Shown: positions 21,731-34,414 of the stretch, one piece after another
Position numbering within the stretch: position 1 is the first letter of the stretch
Layout of the letters: each line of letters starts with the position of its first letter
Source: Girardinichthys multiradiatus
Lineage: Eukaryota > Chordata > Actinopteri > Cyprinodontiformes > Goodeidae
NCBI RefSeq assembly: GCF_021462225.1
Contig: NC_061817.1
Span: 3,842,751-3,906,750, forward strand
Length of the DNA: 64,000 nt
Reading direction: 5' to 3'
The notes under the pieces: generated by a model
The model's database searches: none
What the model was told of the DNA's origin: nothing
Seen by the model: only the letters and a program-made list of their open reading frames with translations
Made by a program: the position numbers and the translations under genes

Positions 21731-24700
21731 GAGGAAGAATGACTGAGATATCACGAGTAAATGAGTTCCCTGCTTAGCAAGCATGGGAAACAGGGAGGAA
21801 AAGCATTCCCCGCACAGATGCCTTAACAATTTATAAACAACCGTTTAATGGAGCCTGTTTGAGTCCCAAAATAATCGACAAGTCACCGAAAAACCATAAG
21901 AAACTACCTTTAATCATATAAGGTCAAATACAGGATTGCTGACACAATATATGGTGGAGTAGATTTTCTTTCTTCAAATTTGGTATTTACAGTTTAATTA
22001 AACTTTTATGTGGCCAATATCTGTCCGTTACGTCTGTCTGTTATGTGGAATGAATGACTTTTTCATGCTAATTAAAAATTAGGGTATATGTGGCATGATG
22101 AATTTAATTTTACATTGTTTCCTGATCTGAGACTAATTGGGATTTTGAGTTTTTCAGGTCTGGGGAGCAGTTCCAACGAGGTAAACAGGGTCCTGGCCAG
22201 CCCATGGACCGGCTGCTTAAAGGATAAAAATATTTTAAACTGCCTGATGTCCAGCATTAATTATTAAATGAGAACTTGTTTTTATGTCAACTCAAGGTTA
22301 TCACAATAACAATTAGAGACTACAAAAGCAGGTCTGACCCTCAACAGTACCATAATAATATTAGGTCAGTTCTTTATGGTAAAACAAAAGGAAGTCCAGA
22401 CAGGGACAATTTTTCCCCTCAAAACAGGATTGTGATTAGCAGAGGGCTAAACTTTTTCCAGTCAGGTTCAGAATGATCAAATTAGGCTCTTATTATAGTA
22501 AAATTTTTATGGTGTTTATAAAACTGACGAAGACAAATTAAGGTTATAAGTTATATGCCCTTCATTTGAGTGTTTATCAATTTTATTAAGCCTTATAAAC
22601 TGATGTGGAAAGGGGAACCAGATTTTGAAAATGGTATCTAGGGTTGAGATTTAATACTTATATTCACAATTTAATTAATTCAACCTGAAAAGACTGACAA
22701 AGAGAAGACAGGGATGCAATTAGAAAAGTTTATTAATGAATATTTATATCTTTGGCGCTCGACCCCAGTGGAAGACATGAATGTTGAGAATGACATGCGC
22801 TTGAATGAACACCTTAGGGTTAGATTTAAAGATGTCTTCCCCCGGGATCTGATCCTGGTGGTGGAGTGAAGGCCTGAGGAGATTTGGAAAGAAGTTGGAA
22901 GCCAAATGGTGGAGATGAGGTGGAGGAGGGTCAAAGTTCAGCTGCAGAACGGAGGGTTACATGGATGAAGATCTTTTAAAGCGGAGCCTTGAAGGATCGC
23001 AGACTTTTAGTGACTAATAAAACTAGCTACCCCATTCTTAAAACATAAGGACTACCTGCATTAGGTAAATGCAGATTCAACTAAATAAAACTAAAGTTGA
23101 ATAAAAACATCCAGAGTAATTATAATCTAGCAGATGGATACAACTTGAATTGTTATGAAACCAGATCATTAACAGAGAACAGTTTTGTTATGGCCAGACG
23201 AAAATGTTTATAGGAAGCAAACTTCAAGGGCAACCCCTTGAACACACACAACAGTAATGCAAATCCTGCATTTAACACAGAAACACTCACAATCACAAAC
23301 AGTACACTGTATGGTACTTTAACACACAAAATAAGGCAATATATATTGTTACAGAGTACTATGCACATCCCTGTTAGGATTAAGTCCAGAATAAATTAAT
23401 CTTTGTTCTTGTTTGTACATGAAAGAGGGAGGTAAGTTATTCCAAGCTGACAGAACTTTAAACTGAAATCCACAAGGCAAAATTTATTTCCTAAATTATT
23501 GTAGCAGGAAGATAACTAAACAGTATTTCTCAGGCTATATTCTGAACTACGTGGGATTAAATATTGTTTTCATTACAGAGAACAATTAAAATAGATACAT
23601 TTAAAAGGAAATAGCCAATGAAGTCTTCTGATATGGAGAGCTAACCAGTTCAAGGAATCATGCACAAGGCAGTGATGAGTCCTAAATAGACAAAATAATT
23701 AAATCTACAGAGACTATTATACACAGCATTGAGAGGATGAAGTTTAGTATTGGCATAAAATAATATCTGTCTGCTATAGAATTTGCAGCATCAGTTGTGT
23801 GAAAACTCCTTTATGAACTGGAAGGGAAAAACATTCTTCAGAACAACAATATGACAATTTTAAGGATTACAGATGATAGTGAGATTTACAACTTCAGCAC
23901 AACCAGTTAGCCTTTAGCTTTGTCCGAATCCAAAAGTCGGGTTTTTTGATAACCTCACAACAAATAATTAGTGATTAAACTTGGCTAAACTTTCACCCCT
24001 TCAAGACATACAGATAGGAATACAAATGCTGTTAACCCTCTATAATTTCAAAAAGAATACACCAACCATTGCCTTCTGACCAGATTAAAAATAATGTCAT
24101 ATATTTAAGACTTGGCTTTTTACCGAAAGTGGTAGGTGCATTAAATGATACATTTGATTTAAATGATGGCATGAAAAACAATTGTACAGACTATTTATTC
24201 ATAAATAAGTTAAATGTGACAGGCTTAAATATGAATAAATTTTTAAACTTTCATTACTTCATGGTGCCAAAAGGTAACAAGATACCACTGCTAGACAGAA
24301 TACCCTTTTTCCTTTTCTATTGAGAATGATTCCCTTTATAACTAATCTATCTGCATTCAACATTCTAACTTGAATGTTGTTCTTATTTGTCTACTTTGCA
24401 TGTACATTTATGTTTATGTGTAAAGGAAGAGAAAAAAAAGAAAAAAGAGGAAAAATGCTGATTTCACTACTCAAGTTTGTGATTTTTTGTTGTACTGGGA
24501 CAGCTGTATGATCAAATTGTATATTAATGATTTTTCTGAGAGATTATTGAAGAGTCGTCCCACTAAATTGTCTGTTGATGTGAGCGATAACCCTAAACAT
24601 ATAATTTTCTCCTAGGTGAAGAAGGCCTGAAAAGGTGGCTGGAAGCAGCCCGACAAATGGGTCCATTGACATGTTATCACTTAGGACAGGAAGATCCCTG

Positions 24701-25383
24701 GGGTTCAGAAACAGTATGACTAGAAAGATTGGGGTTGGGGGATGAAAACAGTGTGTTTTAGCAGGGTATAACAGGAGTAAATGAAGGCCCAATGTATGAA
24801 TGATGTATTGATGTGGGCCATCTGAGTGAAAGATTCATGAATCGAATGGTATGTTTTGGTTTTTGTGAGCTCATTATTTGTTTTGGTTTTTGATTCATAG
24901 TTGTGTTTGGACAATTAATGAACGTATTGGAGTGCACCAAGTTTTGTTTTTCATATGTTTTTTCTGTAATGTAGTTGTTCACTATATGTGTTCGGGTGCT
25001 CGCAGGCTGAAGCAGTTATCTGGGTTTTAGTTGCAGAGGGTGGAAACATAAATTTCTTATGCATTCTCTTAAGGTGAAATTGAATCTAAATTATCTTTGA
25101 GGTGGGAACATAACCCAATAGAACCTCTCATTCTGCCATAGGTTTCTGATTGATTAATTTGATGGTAAAAGATTTGGCCGTCCAATCTTTAAGAGGGGAG
25201 TCCGAAGCCGGCACTTGTTGTCTGTTTTAAGTGTTTGTCTATATTTCTGTCTCAGTACGTCTTAAATGTTTGTCTGACTAACCTTTGAACTTCAGAGTGA
25301 AAAATAGTGATAATATTCCTAGGATGGAAACAGGGAAAATTGGGGTAATGACTGATTAGAGTGATCAGATGTTTAATAGGAAT
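21729..25383. other. Unassigned AT-rich region
   Basis: Apart from the dispersed repeat at 22677-22866, no family is recognised. The longer frames (24069-24323 plus; 23153-23368 minus) have no known motif and end in stop-rich sequence. This could be old retroviral or LINE non-coding DNA. Confidence 0.4.
22677..22866. repeat. Second copy of the 140-303 dispersed repeat
   Basis: It matches 140-303 in the same orientation but has an extra 35 bp near 22692-22725. Here it continues uninterrupted into GGAGTGAAGGCCTGAGG, showing what followed the unit before Tc1 copy A cut the first copy. Confidence 0.65.
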
Positions 25384-26880
25384 TGTTGTGATTATGAATA
25401 TGAATATATTATTTAATATTTAATTTTGATACTTTATTGAATACCAGCCAAATAAGGTGGTGTTATTAGGACAATATTGACAAAATTTCAATTTCTTCCT
25501 TTGAGTTTTGCTGTTCATTATTGAACAGCAAAACTCAGAGACTGAATTCACATAATTTCTTAAAATACAAGAATTTATTAACACAAATAAGTCAACTCAA
25601 AGACAAACATATTTCAGTCAACAAACTCTTCACTATGCTAAAACAACCCAACTAAACTACCAAGCAAAATGAAAGAATAAAGAAGCCTAATTGGCTGTGT
25701 ACAATATAAACATGTGAATCAAAGATGATTGACCAACCATGACGAAAAGAGTGATGTAATATTATGATTAATTATTTATGTTTGAGAATTATCTTGAAGA
25801 ATCTGGAATTGAAGTTAAGTTAGACTTGGAACCAACTTAGGCAATAATTGGTATACCTTTACACAATCATTCAGAATGCAAGATCAGATAACACATTATT
25901 TTGATAAAACAACATTTTAAAGAATGATTTGCTGAATAAAACCAACCTTCTGGATGACCAATTCTCAACAGTGTTTAATTAGCTGCCTTTGTTCAGTGAA
26001 ATAATATTTAGTGAAATTTAATTTCCTAGATTGGAAACTAACCGACTTTCTGGGTAAATGATCTTCAGCTGACTCATAAAGTGGGCAAGTACATGTTCTT
26101 AGCCGTTAGCGGTTGGAGGTAACAAAATATGCTTATAGCTTGTCATCAGAATTAAACACATACCGTAAAAATACCACTAATGAAAGGGTTGAAATGCATA
26201 AGTGTGGATTATGGACGATCTTTTGTGTATAAAAAAACCACCTTTTAAATAAAGTTTGTCTTAACTTTGAAAACACAACACAGAACACATCATTAGCTGA
26301 ATTTTTCAACACAAACAAAAACAAACATCGTTAAACGTTATTTAGATTATTCAACTCTAAACTAATCTTCTCAGCCTAAACGCTACCTCTTACGTGAACT
26401 GTGCTGAGGAGAAGTTGTCCTGGGCATTGGGGAAAACATCCATGTGTGGGTAAACAAAGGATTAGCTTGCAGCTAACCTCTGTACCTGCGGGGAAGGGCT
26501 TTTAGCAAGGCACGTTCGGTTCCTTGAGTACTCCTTGAGTGGTGGGGTAGGTCTTGCCAACTGGACGTACATGCAGGAAGGCGTGCAATGTGGTCCCGGC
26601 CTTCTTTTCCAGGCCCTTTGGGGCTGCTTCTGGAGGTCTCAGAAGAAAAGTCAAGTCACGCTAGTCTCATTACACCCTTTATATGAAAAAATGCCAGATA
26701 CTCAAACAGCAAATCATTACTTAACTTTATTGCATGTGATCGTAGTTACTTTTGAGTCCAAGTTGAAGAGTCATCTCTGCTTGCCAGCAAGGAGACATAC
26801 GCGGGTTTGGTGCCTCTCCTGTCCAGTTCCTGTCTGGAATCCGCATGGAAAGAGATCTGTTTGTTGAAACGCTGGTTTTT
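25384..26880 (-). repeat. 1.5-kb repeat arm, inverted relative to 32855-34414
   Basis: Reverse-complemented, this segment aligns over nearly its whole length with 32855-34414. Shared anchors are CAGAAGGTTGGTTTTATTCAGCA, GATCTTGCATT, TTAATAAATTCTTGTATTTTAAG and the ACTCTTCAAC-GATCACA region. Both copies end ...TCACAACA on the outer side. The arms are diverged, with many small indels. A retroviral-type LTR of about 1.5 kb read from inside to outside would fit (CA end, AATAAA), as would very long terminal inverted repeats. Confidence 0.75.
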
Positions 26881-26934
26881 TATTATTTAATTTATTTTTA
26901 TTTTTTTATTTGATTGATGAAAATTGATGTATTC

Positions 26935-28997
26935 TTTTCTTAGATTTTTACAAAGCATTTGATTCTGTTGAACATAAATTTATCTTTAAAACTCTTACTC
27001 ACTTAGGATTTGGAGAAAAATTCAGGAACTTTATTTAGGTGCTTTATACAGACATAAATAGTTCTGTATCCCTGAGTCATGGAATATGTAACAGATTCAA
27101 CATTGATAGAGGTATTCGTCCGGGCTGTGGATGTTCACCATTGCTATTCATAATGGTTGCAGAGATGCTGTCCATTCTAATTAAAAATAGCAGAATAACT
27201 GGAATTGAAGTAATGGGCAAGCAAATAATTATAAGTCAGCTGGCTGATGATACAACCCTTTTCTTGAAAAGGGAAGATCAAATTCCTTTAGTTTAGCTCT
27301 TCAAACCATAAATTTGTTTTCTAGGGGTTGTGGACTTCAACTAAACTTGGATAAATGTGAGCTGTTTTCCCTGAAAGATCACCTAGTACAATCACTATTT
27401 AGCATAAAAGTTAAAAAAGAAGTCAAATATTTGGGAGTAGTGATAACAAAGGATAAATCTATTTCTGAGAAGGTAAATATTGGGAACAATATTGACAAAT
27501 GTAAGTTGATTCTAAATAGATGGCTACAGAGGGACATATCAATCTTTGGTAGGATTTCGGTAACGAAAATGGATAGTCTCTCTAGATTAATCCACCAGGC
27601 TTATTCCCACCCTATATCAACCAAGATGATCACAGCTATTTACAAACAAAATTTTTATATAATTTGGAAGAATAAAAATCACTATATACGGAAAGATGAC
27701 CTGATTAAAACTTATGAAGACGGTGGAGGAAATGCAAAAGACTTCAAAATTATGATTGGTATTTTGAAACTCAAATGGCTGAAGTTTTTTTATAAATAAT
27801 AACCTTTCAATTTGGTCATATATACCCAGTTTGGTATTTAATAGGAGGGCTTCATCTCCTTTTACAGTGTGACTTTGAGTTTAGCAGATTTTCATAAACA
27901 GGTCCTTCTTTATTGGAAACTCATTTTTATTCCCAATTTTACACCTCATAATACCCCAGTGTGAAATAATAGGTATATTCTAATTAGTAGAAAATCTATA
28001 TTTATTGATGAATGGTTCACAAAAGAGATCTGGGCTGTTGCCCATTTTATGGACAACGAAGATAATTTTTTACAGCATCAGGAATTCTGTGACAAATTTA
28101 AAATTCATTGCACTAAGGAAAAATACAACCAAATTTTAAACGCTATCCCATTATCCTTTCAGGCTATGGTTAAACAAGACATATTATATTCTAATCTCAC
28201 TCCTAATCTGAAACAGCTTTGTATTGATGGGGTTCCCTTCTCTGATTCTAGATGTAATAATAAATTTCTGAGAAGCTATTTACTACATTACTACACTCCT
28301 AATCCAGTAAGGAGGAAATATATTCTCAAAGACTTTAAAGAAGAGGACATAAAAAAAGATTAGTATTAAATTTATGTCGCCCACCTAAAGCAAAGGAAAT
28401 TCAATTTAAAATTATAAATAATATTTATCCAACTAAAACCAAAATTTAAGATAGACATAGGGAACTGTAGTTTTTGTGAGACAGATAATGAGAACTTGAA
28501 TCATCTTTTCTTTGATTGCATGATAGTTCGGAGATTTTGGTTTAAGTTTCAGAGGTGGATTCAATCCAAAGGGATTCAATTACCCGCTTTCACTTTAAAA
28601 GAAATCCAATTTGGGATATGTAATAAGATTAAGATTAGTAGTAGCGAATGTGGTATCAACAATCTAATTATACTGGGTAAATATTATTTACATAAATGTT
28701 GTTTCTTAAGATGTAGGCCTGATATGACCCACTGGATAAATGAGCTGAAGTCTTATGCAAAATCTGTAAGTTTCATAAAAGAAGAAAATGCTGACAAATG
28801 TCTTTACTTTCTGAATAATTTCAACTTTCTTGATAAATGCCCTTTTTACTTTACTTTACTTTCTTGAATAATGTTTTATATAACATTGGCCCTTGGCTTT
28901 ATCTTAATTGTATATGAATGCGTAATGTAATTCTCATTGTAAGCGATTGGTACCTGTTTTGTTTTTTACTGTAATATGTAAAAAAACAAAAATAAAT
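26935..28997 (+). mobile_element. L1/Tx1-type LINE, 5'-truncated
   Basis: Coding remnants of an ORF2 C-terminal half run from an RT motif (FYKAFDSVEHKF at about 26942) to a C-terminal zinc-binding-like segment. The A-rich tail with AATAAA at about 28975-28997 marks the 3' end. The element begins abruptly inside RT, as expected for 5' truncation. Confidence 0.8.
26940..28867 (+). pseudogene. L1/Tx1 ORF2 remnant
   Basis: The frames carry RT palm motifs (GIRPGCGCSPLLF), the catalytic box as LADDTTLFL (Leu in place of the usual Phe/Tyr, near 27240), the thumb region LNLDKCELF and KYLGVVITKD, and a C-terminal NHLFFDCMIVRRFW segment typical of Tx1-related L1 elements. Stops at 27036, 27296, 27799 and 28363 and several frameshifts split it into at least four pieces. 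Confidence 0.83.
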
Positions 28998-29029
28998 TCA
29001 TGACTTGCGCTGTTGTTTACAGTTGCGGG

Positions 29030-29490
29030 GTTACACACTTGCTGTTGATTTAATTTTTTGACACCGCTGTTTGCTTTACCTGGCGTAAATGGCAACGCAT
29101 CGGAGGTGGATACATTGCAAGGATGTTTTAAAAAGCGGCGTGGACAAATCATTAACAGTGCCTCACCCATCACTTCTCACGGATTGGGTAGACGACGTGA
29201 AGTTATGACCCGAAGTTACCTACATTGACATTATGAATTACCTTGTTTTTTCTGAAGGCGTTGATGGCGATGAATTACGTAATTATAAGAGCACCGAGGC
29301 ACCTGCACAGCAACAAAATTGATAAAGTAATGCTCAAGAAACAAGGCGACTTTATTTTTCTTAAAGCAGCTGTAAAGCCGAGCCAAATCACTAGTCAAGC
29401 TAAACACTTAGCATGGGTCATGCTCAGGGAAAGTGGAGTGGTGGGGACAGTCGTGTTGGGACCCACAGCCATGGAAACAACATGAATGAT
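29030..29490 (+). pseudogene. Fragment of a SWIM/YqaJ-type gene (N-terminal part)
   Basis: From the ATG at about 29089 the frame reads a protein resembling the N-terminal exon of the ISL2EU YqaJ gene at 52599: an NYL..SEG..GDELRNYKSTEA segment corresponds to YL.......ESLKAFKSTDA there. After a frameshift at about 29300, KKQGDFIFLKAAVKPSQ corresponds to the exon 1/exon 2 junction of that gene. Here the two parts are contiguous with no intron. TGA interrupts the first part. The frame breaks up just before the expected SWIM Cys-X-Cys. It may come from another ISL2EU-like element or from a host gene of that family. Confidence 0.6.
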
Positions 29491-29558
29491 GCGGTACAAA
29501 CTTTTCTGGAACTTTCAAAATAAATTGCATTTAACCTACTTCCAACATTTGGAAAGGG

Positions 29559-29571
29559 GGGGGGGGGGGGA
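29559..29571. repeat. Poly-G tract
   Basis: A run of 13 G follows a GGAAAGG lead-in. The DNA from 29572 to 30216 is non-coding except for the direct repeat at 29822. Confidence 0.9.
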
Positions 29572-29821
29572 CAGCGCACTTCCCATGATGCCACTGGCCA
29601 TATAAAACCCCCACCTTTCCAATGGTCCGATCTTTTTTACACGGATCGCACAGGGACCTGGACAGAGAGTTGAAAAAAATGGCTACAAGACAAAAAAAAA
29701 TGTTGAAATAATAACCCCCTATTTTTGGTTATATTGTGTACATGCAAATTTTATAAGTCCAGTAGAGGGCACTCTCGTGTCACTGTGGATCTGCCAGGGA
29801 GGATAAAGTTTCCAGTTCTGG

Positions 29822-29893
29822 GCATGCGCAGCTCAGAATAAACGAGCTCTGGCCCGGACAACACGCTAATCGCTGTCTCCTCTCTGATTCACA
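29822..29893 (+). repeat. 72-bp unit, directly repeated at 32719-32789
   Basis: GAGCTCTGGCCCGGACAACACGC and the following CTCTCTGATTCACAG recur almost exactly at 32719-32789. Here the unit continues into GTACGATAAAAGG; the second copy continues into AGTATTAGCTGC. The first contains GCAGCTCAGAATAAACG, a polyadenylation-like motif, so the units could be ends of two LTRs. They could also be a segmental duplication. Confidence 0.7.
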
Positions 29894-30216
29894 GGTACGA
29901 TAAAAGGCAACTTTCATAAGCCCAAAAATTTATTTCAATGTAATAAAAATATGTTGAGATTATTACTGCAGTACTTTAAGTGACTGATGATATGTGTAAT
30001 TTCAACAGTTTTATAGTTAGCTTTACCCAGTGTTCGGAATATGTCATGTTTTCTGTTAGAGCCCAAACTGATTTTTGGATGTATCTACTTGACATAATCA
30101 GTCACCGCTGTTGTGTCTGGATTTAAACATTGTTAAAATGTTAATCTGTCAGTAATTTTTTGTGTGAGGATTTCTCATAAGTGTATTTTTTGTGTGTGTG
30201 TGGTACACACACAAAG

Positions 30217-30310
30217 CTCCATAACTCCATAACCTTCATAATCTTCATAACTGCCATAACGTTCATAACTCCCATAACGTTCATAACTGCCATAACATTC
30301 ATAATCACCA
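30217..30310. repeat. 18-bp minisatellite, CATAACKTTCATAACTSC
   Basis: About five degenerate 18-bp units alternate CATAACTGC and CATAACGTT. Short and non-coding. Confidence 0.88.
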
Positions 30311-30391
30311 ATTGTGATTAGATGCAATGCTTTTGTCCATTTTGTTATTTTAATTTAAGATCCGATTCTCTTTTGTAAGTAATTTTGTGTT

Positions 30392-32561
30392 CTTGTACTT
30401 GTACTCGTCGTCTTCCGCTTTATCCGGGACCGGGTTGCGGGGGCAGCAGACTCAGCAGAGACACCCAGACGTTTCTCTCCCCAGACACCTCCTCCAGCTC
30501 CTCCGGGTGGAGCCCAAGGCGTTCCCAGGCCAGCCGAGAGACATAGTCCCTCCAGCGTGTCCTGGGCCGTTCCCTGGGCTTCCTCCCAGTGGGACGTGCC
30601 TGGAACACCTCCCGAGGAAGGTGTCCAGGAGGCATCCGGTATAGATGCCTGAGCCACCTCAACTGGCTCCTCTCCATGTGGAGGAGCAGCGGCTCTACTC
30701 CGAGCCCCTCCCGGATGGCCGAGCTCCTCACCCTATCTCTAAGGGAGTGCCCGGCCACCCTACGGAGGAAGCTCATTTCAGCCGCTTGTATCCGGGATCT
30801 CGTTCTTTCTGTCATGACCCAAAGTTCATGGCCATAGGTGAGGGTAGGAACATAGACCGACCGGTAAATTGAGAGCTTCGCTTTTCGGCTCAGCTCTCTC
30901 TTCACCACAACGGCCCGGCAGAGCGCCCCCATTACTGTGGCAGCCGCACCAATCCGTCTGTCGATCTCCCGCTCCATTCTTCCCTCAATCATGAACAAGA
31001 CCCTGAGATACTTAAACTCCTCCACTTGAGGCAGGAACTCCCCTCCAACCTGAAGAGGAAAAGCCACCCTTTTCCGGTCGAGAACCATGGCCTCGGACTT
31101 GGAGGAGCTGATTTCCATCCCTGCTGCTTCACACTTGGCTGCGAACCGCCCCAGTGCGTGCTGTAGGTCTTGGCTGGAAGGGGCCTGCAGGACCACGTCA
31201 TCTGCAAAAAGAAGAGACGAAATCCTCTGCGTCTAGAAATCCTCTCCATAAAAATTGTGAACAGGGCCGGTGACAAAGGGCAGCCCTGCCGGAGTCCAAC
31301 ATGCACCGGGAACAGGTTCGACTTAGTGCCGGCAATGTGGACCAAACTCCTGCTCCGCTTGTACAGAGACCGGATGGCTCCTAGTAAAGGGCCCCCGATT
31401 CCATACTCCTGGAGCACCCCCCACAGGGCATCATGAGGGACACAGTCGAATGCTTTCTCCAGGTCCACAAAACACATGTGGACCGGTTGGGCAAACTCCC
31501 ATGAACCCTCGAGTACCCTGTAGAGGGTATAGAGCCTGGGTGATGAAAGAGTCCAACTCCGAGTCCCCAGCCTCAGTTTCCACCACGGAATGTGTGATGG
31601 CAGGATTGAGGAGATCCTCGAAGTACTCCTTCCACCGCCCGATAATGTCCTCAGTCGAGGTCAGCAGCTCCCCGCCCCCACTGTAAACAGTGTTGACGAA
31701 GCACTGCTTCCCCCTCCTGAGGCACAGGACGGTTTGCCAGAATCACTTCAGGGCCAACCGGTAGTCCTTCTGCATGGCCTCACCAAACTCCTCCCAGGTC
31801 CGGGTTTTTGCCTCTGCCACCACCTGGGCCGCGGCACGCTTGGCCCCAAGGTACCCGTCAGCTGCCTCAGGAGTCCCACAAGCCAACCACAGCCGATAGG
31901 ACTCCTTCTTCAGCTTGACAGCGTCCCTTACTGCCGGTGTCCACCACCGGGTTCGGGGATTGCCGCCGTGACAGGCACCGCAGACCTTACAGGCGCAGCT
32001 ACGGGCGGCAGCATCGACAATAGATGCGGAAAAAAAGGTCCACTTGGACTCTATGTCTCCAACATCCCTCGGAATCTGGTCAAAGCTTTCCCAGAGGTGA
32101 GAGTTGAATACATTCCTGGACAAGGGGTCCGCCAGACGTTCCCGGCAGACCCTCACTATGCGCTTGGGCCTGCCAAGTCTGTCCGGCTTTCTCCTCCGCC
32201 AGCGGATCCAACTCACCACCAGGTGGTGATCGGTGGACAGCTCAGCCCCTCTCTTCACCTGAGTGTCCAAAACATGCGGCCGAAGGTCTGATGATACGAC
32301 AACAAAGTCAATCATTGACCTCCTGCCTAGGGTGTCCTGGTGCCAATTGCACTGATGGACACCCTTATGTTTGAACATGGTGTTAATTATGGACAATCCA
32401 TGACTAGCACAGAAGTCCAATAACAAAACACCGCTCGGATTCAGATCGGGGAGGCCATTCCTCCCGATCACGCCTCTCCAGGTGTCACTGTCGTTTCCCA
32501 CGTGGGCGTTGAAGTCCCCCAGCAGAATAATGGTCCCCGGGAGGGGCGCTATCCAGCACCC
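30392..32561 (-). mobile_element. Rex3/RTE-like LINE, truncated, with 14-bp target duplication
   Basis: The LINE is flanked by the direct repeat AGTAATTTTGTGTT (30378-30391 and 32562-32575), a textbook LINE target-site duplication. On the minus strand it ends in a short TACAAG-type tail near 30392-30410. It holds endonuclease and RT sequence but is 5'-truncated and internally deleted, leaving 2.17 kb. It inserted into the interior of the 25.4-34.4 kb inverted arms. Confidence 0.88.
30420..32501 (-). pseudogene. Rex3/RTE-like LINE ORF remnant (endonuclease + RT)
   Basis: 31743-32501 is the C-terminal part of the apurinic-type endonuclease ([28 protein letters not shown]) plus linker. 30989-31477 has RT motifs (CFVDLEKAFDCVPHDALW, LRQGCPLSPALF). 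The catalytic FADD near 31195-31206 lies at a frameshift into 30420-31196, which holds the thumb and the C-terminal TYGHELWVMTERTRS region. Sequence between the endonuclease linker and the CFVDLEKAFD motif is missing (near 31530-31590), so N-terminal RT motifs were deleted. Confidence 0.88.
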
Positions 32562-32854
32562 AGTAATTTTGTGTTTATTATGATATTTTATTTATTTTCT
32601 GTTTAAGAGAAAAAAAGGTGATTGGTTCCCTTTTTTTTATTTGTGCCGATTTTATTTTTATTTCTTTGTAAGTACATTGTTGATTGTATTTATGTATGAA
32701 TTGTATTTTTTTCTTAAAAATGGGCAGCTCAGAACAAATGAGCTCTGGCCCGGACAACACGCTAATCGCTGTCTCCTCTCTGATTCACAGAGTATTAGCT
32801 GCACAGTGCTCTTAAGGCTGTGTGGCACTTGCTGCCGGCCCAGGTTCCCCTAGA

Positions 32855-34414
32855 TCTGGTTCCGGTAACACTGGCAAACAGACATAACTCTTCAACTGGA
32901 CCCGAGAGTGTCATATGATCACACGATCATATGCACAAGTTAAGTACAAATGAATCACTGTTTGTGTATCTGGTATTCATTCATAAAAAATGGTAATTAA
33001 GGTATAAGCATTGCTTTACTTTCTCTCTGAGGCATGCAGAAGCAAATTGTGTTCCAGAGAGTTCCCTGCAGAGACACTGTCTCTACGAAGCCGAGTGGAG
33101 CAGTTTCCCAGTCTGAAAGGAGGACAACAGGAGCCGCATCACCGTGGTAACGTGCAGCTTGGTCGGCCCGACAGCGAGCCGCCCTCCCCCAACAGCTTCG
33201 GAGGTTAGCTGAAGCTAACCTTTGTTCAAAGTGGATGTTTCTTCAAACTTCGTCGTCGCCCGGACGACTCCTCAGCATGGTTCATATGAGGTTAGGGTTT
33301 GGGCAGAGTAACAGAGAGATTTAGGGTAAAATGATCTGAACGTTTTCATTTTATGAAGTTTGGTTTTGTTTGTGTTGAACTCAGCTATCTTGGTAGAGAG
33401 ATTTAGGGTGAAAGGGTGATTTTAAACACAGAAGAGTGATCATAACGTACCATCTGCGCTTATGCATTTTAACCCTTTTATTGACGGTATTTTTAAAGGT
33501 GTGTGTTTGATTCTGGTGCTAAGCTGTCAGCTTCTTTTGTTAGCTTTCCCTGCTAACAGCTGAGAACACCTGCTTGCTGCCTTACCCAGTAAGGTTGTTA
33601 GTTGTCAGTCCAGTAAATAATATTTCCCTAACATTATTTTACTAAATTTGATAACTAAGTTAACACCATTAAGCCCCATTTCTCCAGAAAGATTTGTCTC
33701 TTTTCCAAAAATATTCCCTTAAATATTTCACCATTTCCTTAATAATAATTCTTTAAATATTACTTTAATAAACAAAGGCAGCTAAGGAGACACCGTTGAG
33801 AATTAGTCATCCAGAAGGTTGGTTTTATTCAGCAGATCATTCTTTAAAACATTATTTTATTAAAATAATATTTTATCTGATCTTGCATTGTGAATGGTTG
33901 TCTAAAGTTGTGCTGATTATTGCCTAAGTTAGTTCCAAGACTAACTTAACTTCACATCCAGATTCTTCAAGATAATCCTTGGTTCTCAAACATAAACATT
34001 GCATGGTAATGTTGCATCACTCTTTTGGTCATGGTTTTCAATCATCTTTAATCAACTTGTTTATATTGTACATAGCCCATTAGTCTTCATTATTCTTTAA
34101 TTCTGCTTGGTAGTTAGTTGGATTATTTTAGCATAGTAAAGAGTTTGTTGATTGAAATATGTTTCACTTTGAGTTGACTTATTTTTGTTAATAAATTCTT
34201 GTATTTTAAGAAATTGTGTGAATTCATTCAATGTGTGTTCAGAGTTTTGCTGTTCAATAATGTCAGAGCTTGTCTCACCCTTTTCTATTTTGTCCTAATA
34301 CCATCGGCTTACTGGGCTGGTATTCACAGGACAATCCTTAACACACCGAAATAGTATTTGATAAAATATTAATAATAAATATTGGATAATATTTTCAGAT
34401 TCATAGTCACAACA
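32855..34414 (+). repeat. 1.5-kb repeat arm, inverted relative to 25384-26880
   Basis: This is the plus-oriented partner of the 25384-26880 arm. It contains AATAAA at about 34187 in the shared TTAATAAATTCTTG block and ends TCACAACA at 34414. A 65-codon frame at 33011-33208 has no recognisable motif and lies in the less conserved inner part. Confidence 0.75.

Noticed and set aside
21638..21829. Frame with a His-Thr repeat
   Set aside because: It is the translation of the (GT)n microsatellite.
24069..24323. 84-codon ORF with an Asn-rich composition as an env fragment
   Set aside because: No Cys pattern, signal or anchor, and stop-rich surroundings.
31450..32291. 233-codon plus-strand frame over the Rex3-like LINE
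   Set aside because: It is antisense to the endonuclease/RT frames, which carry the recognisable motifs.
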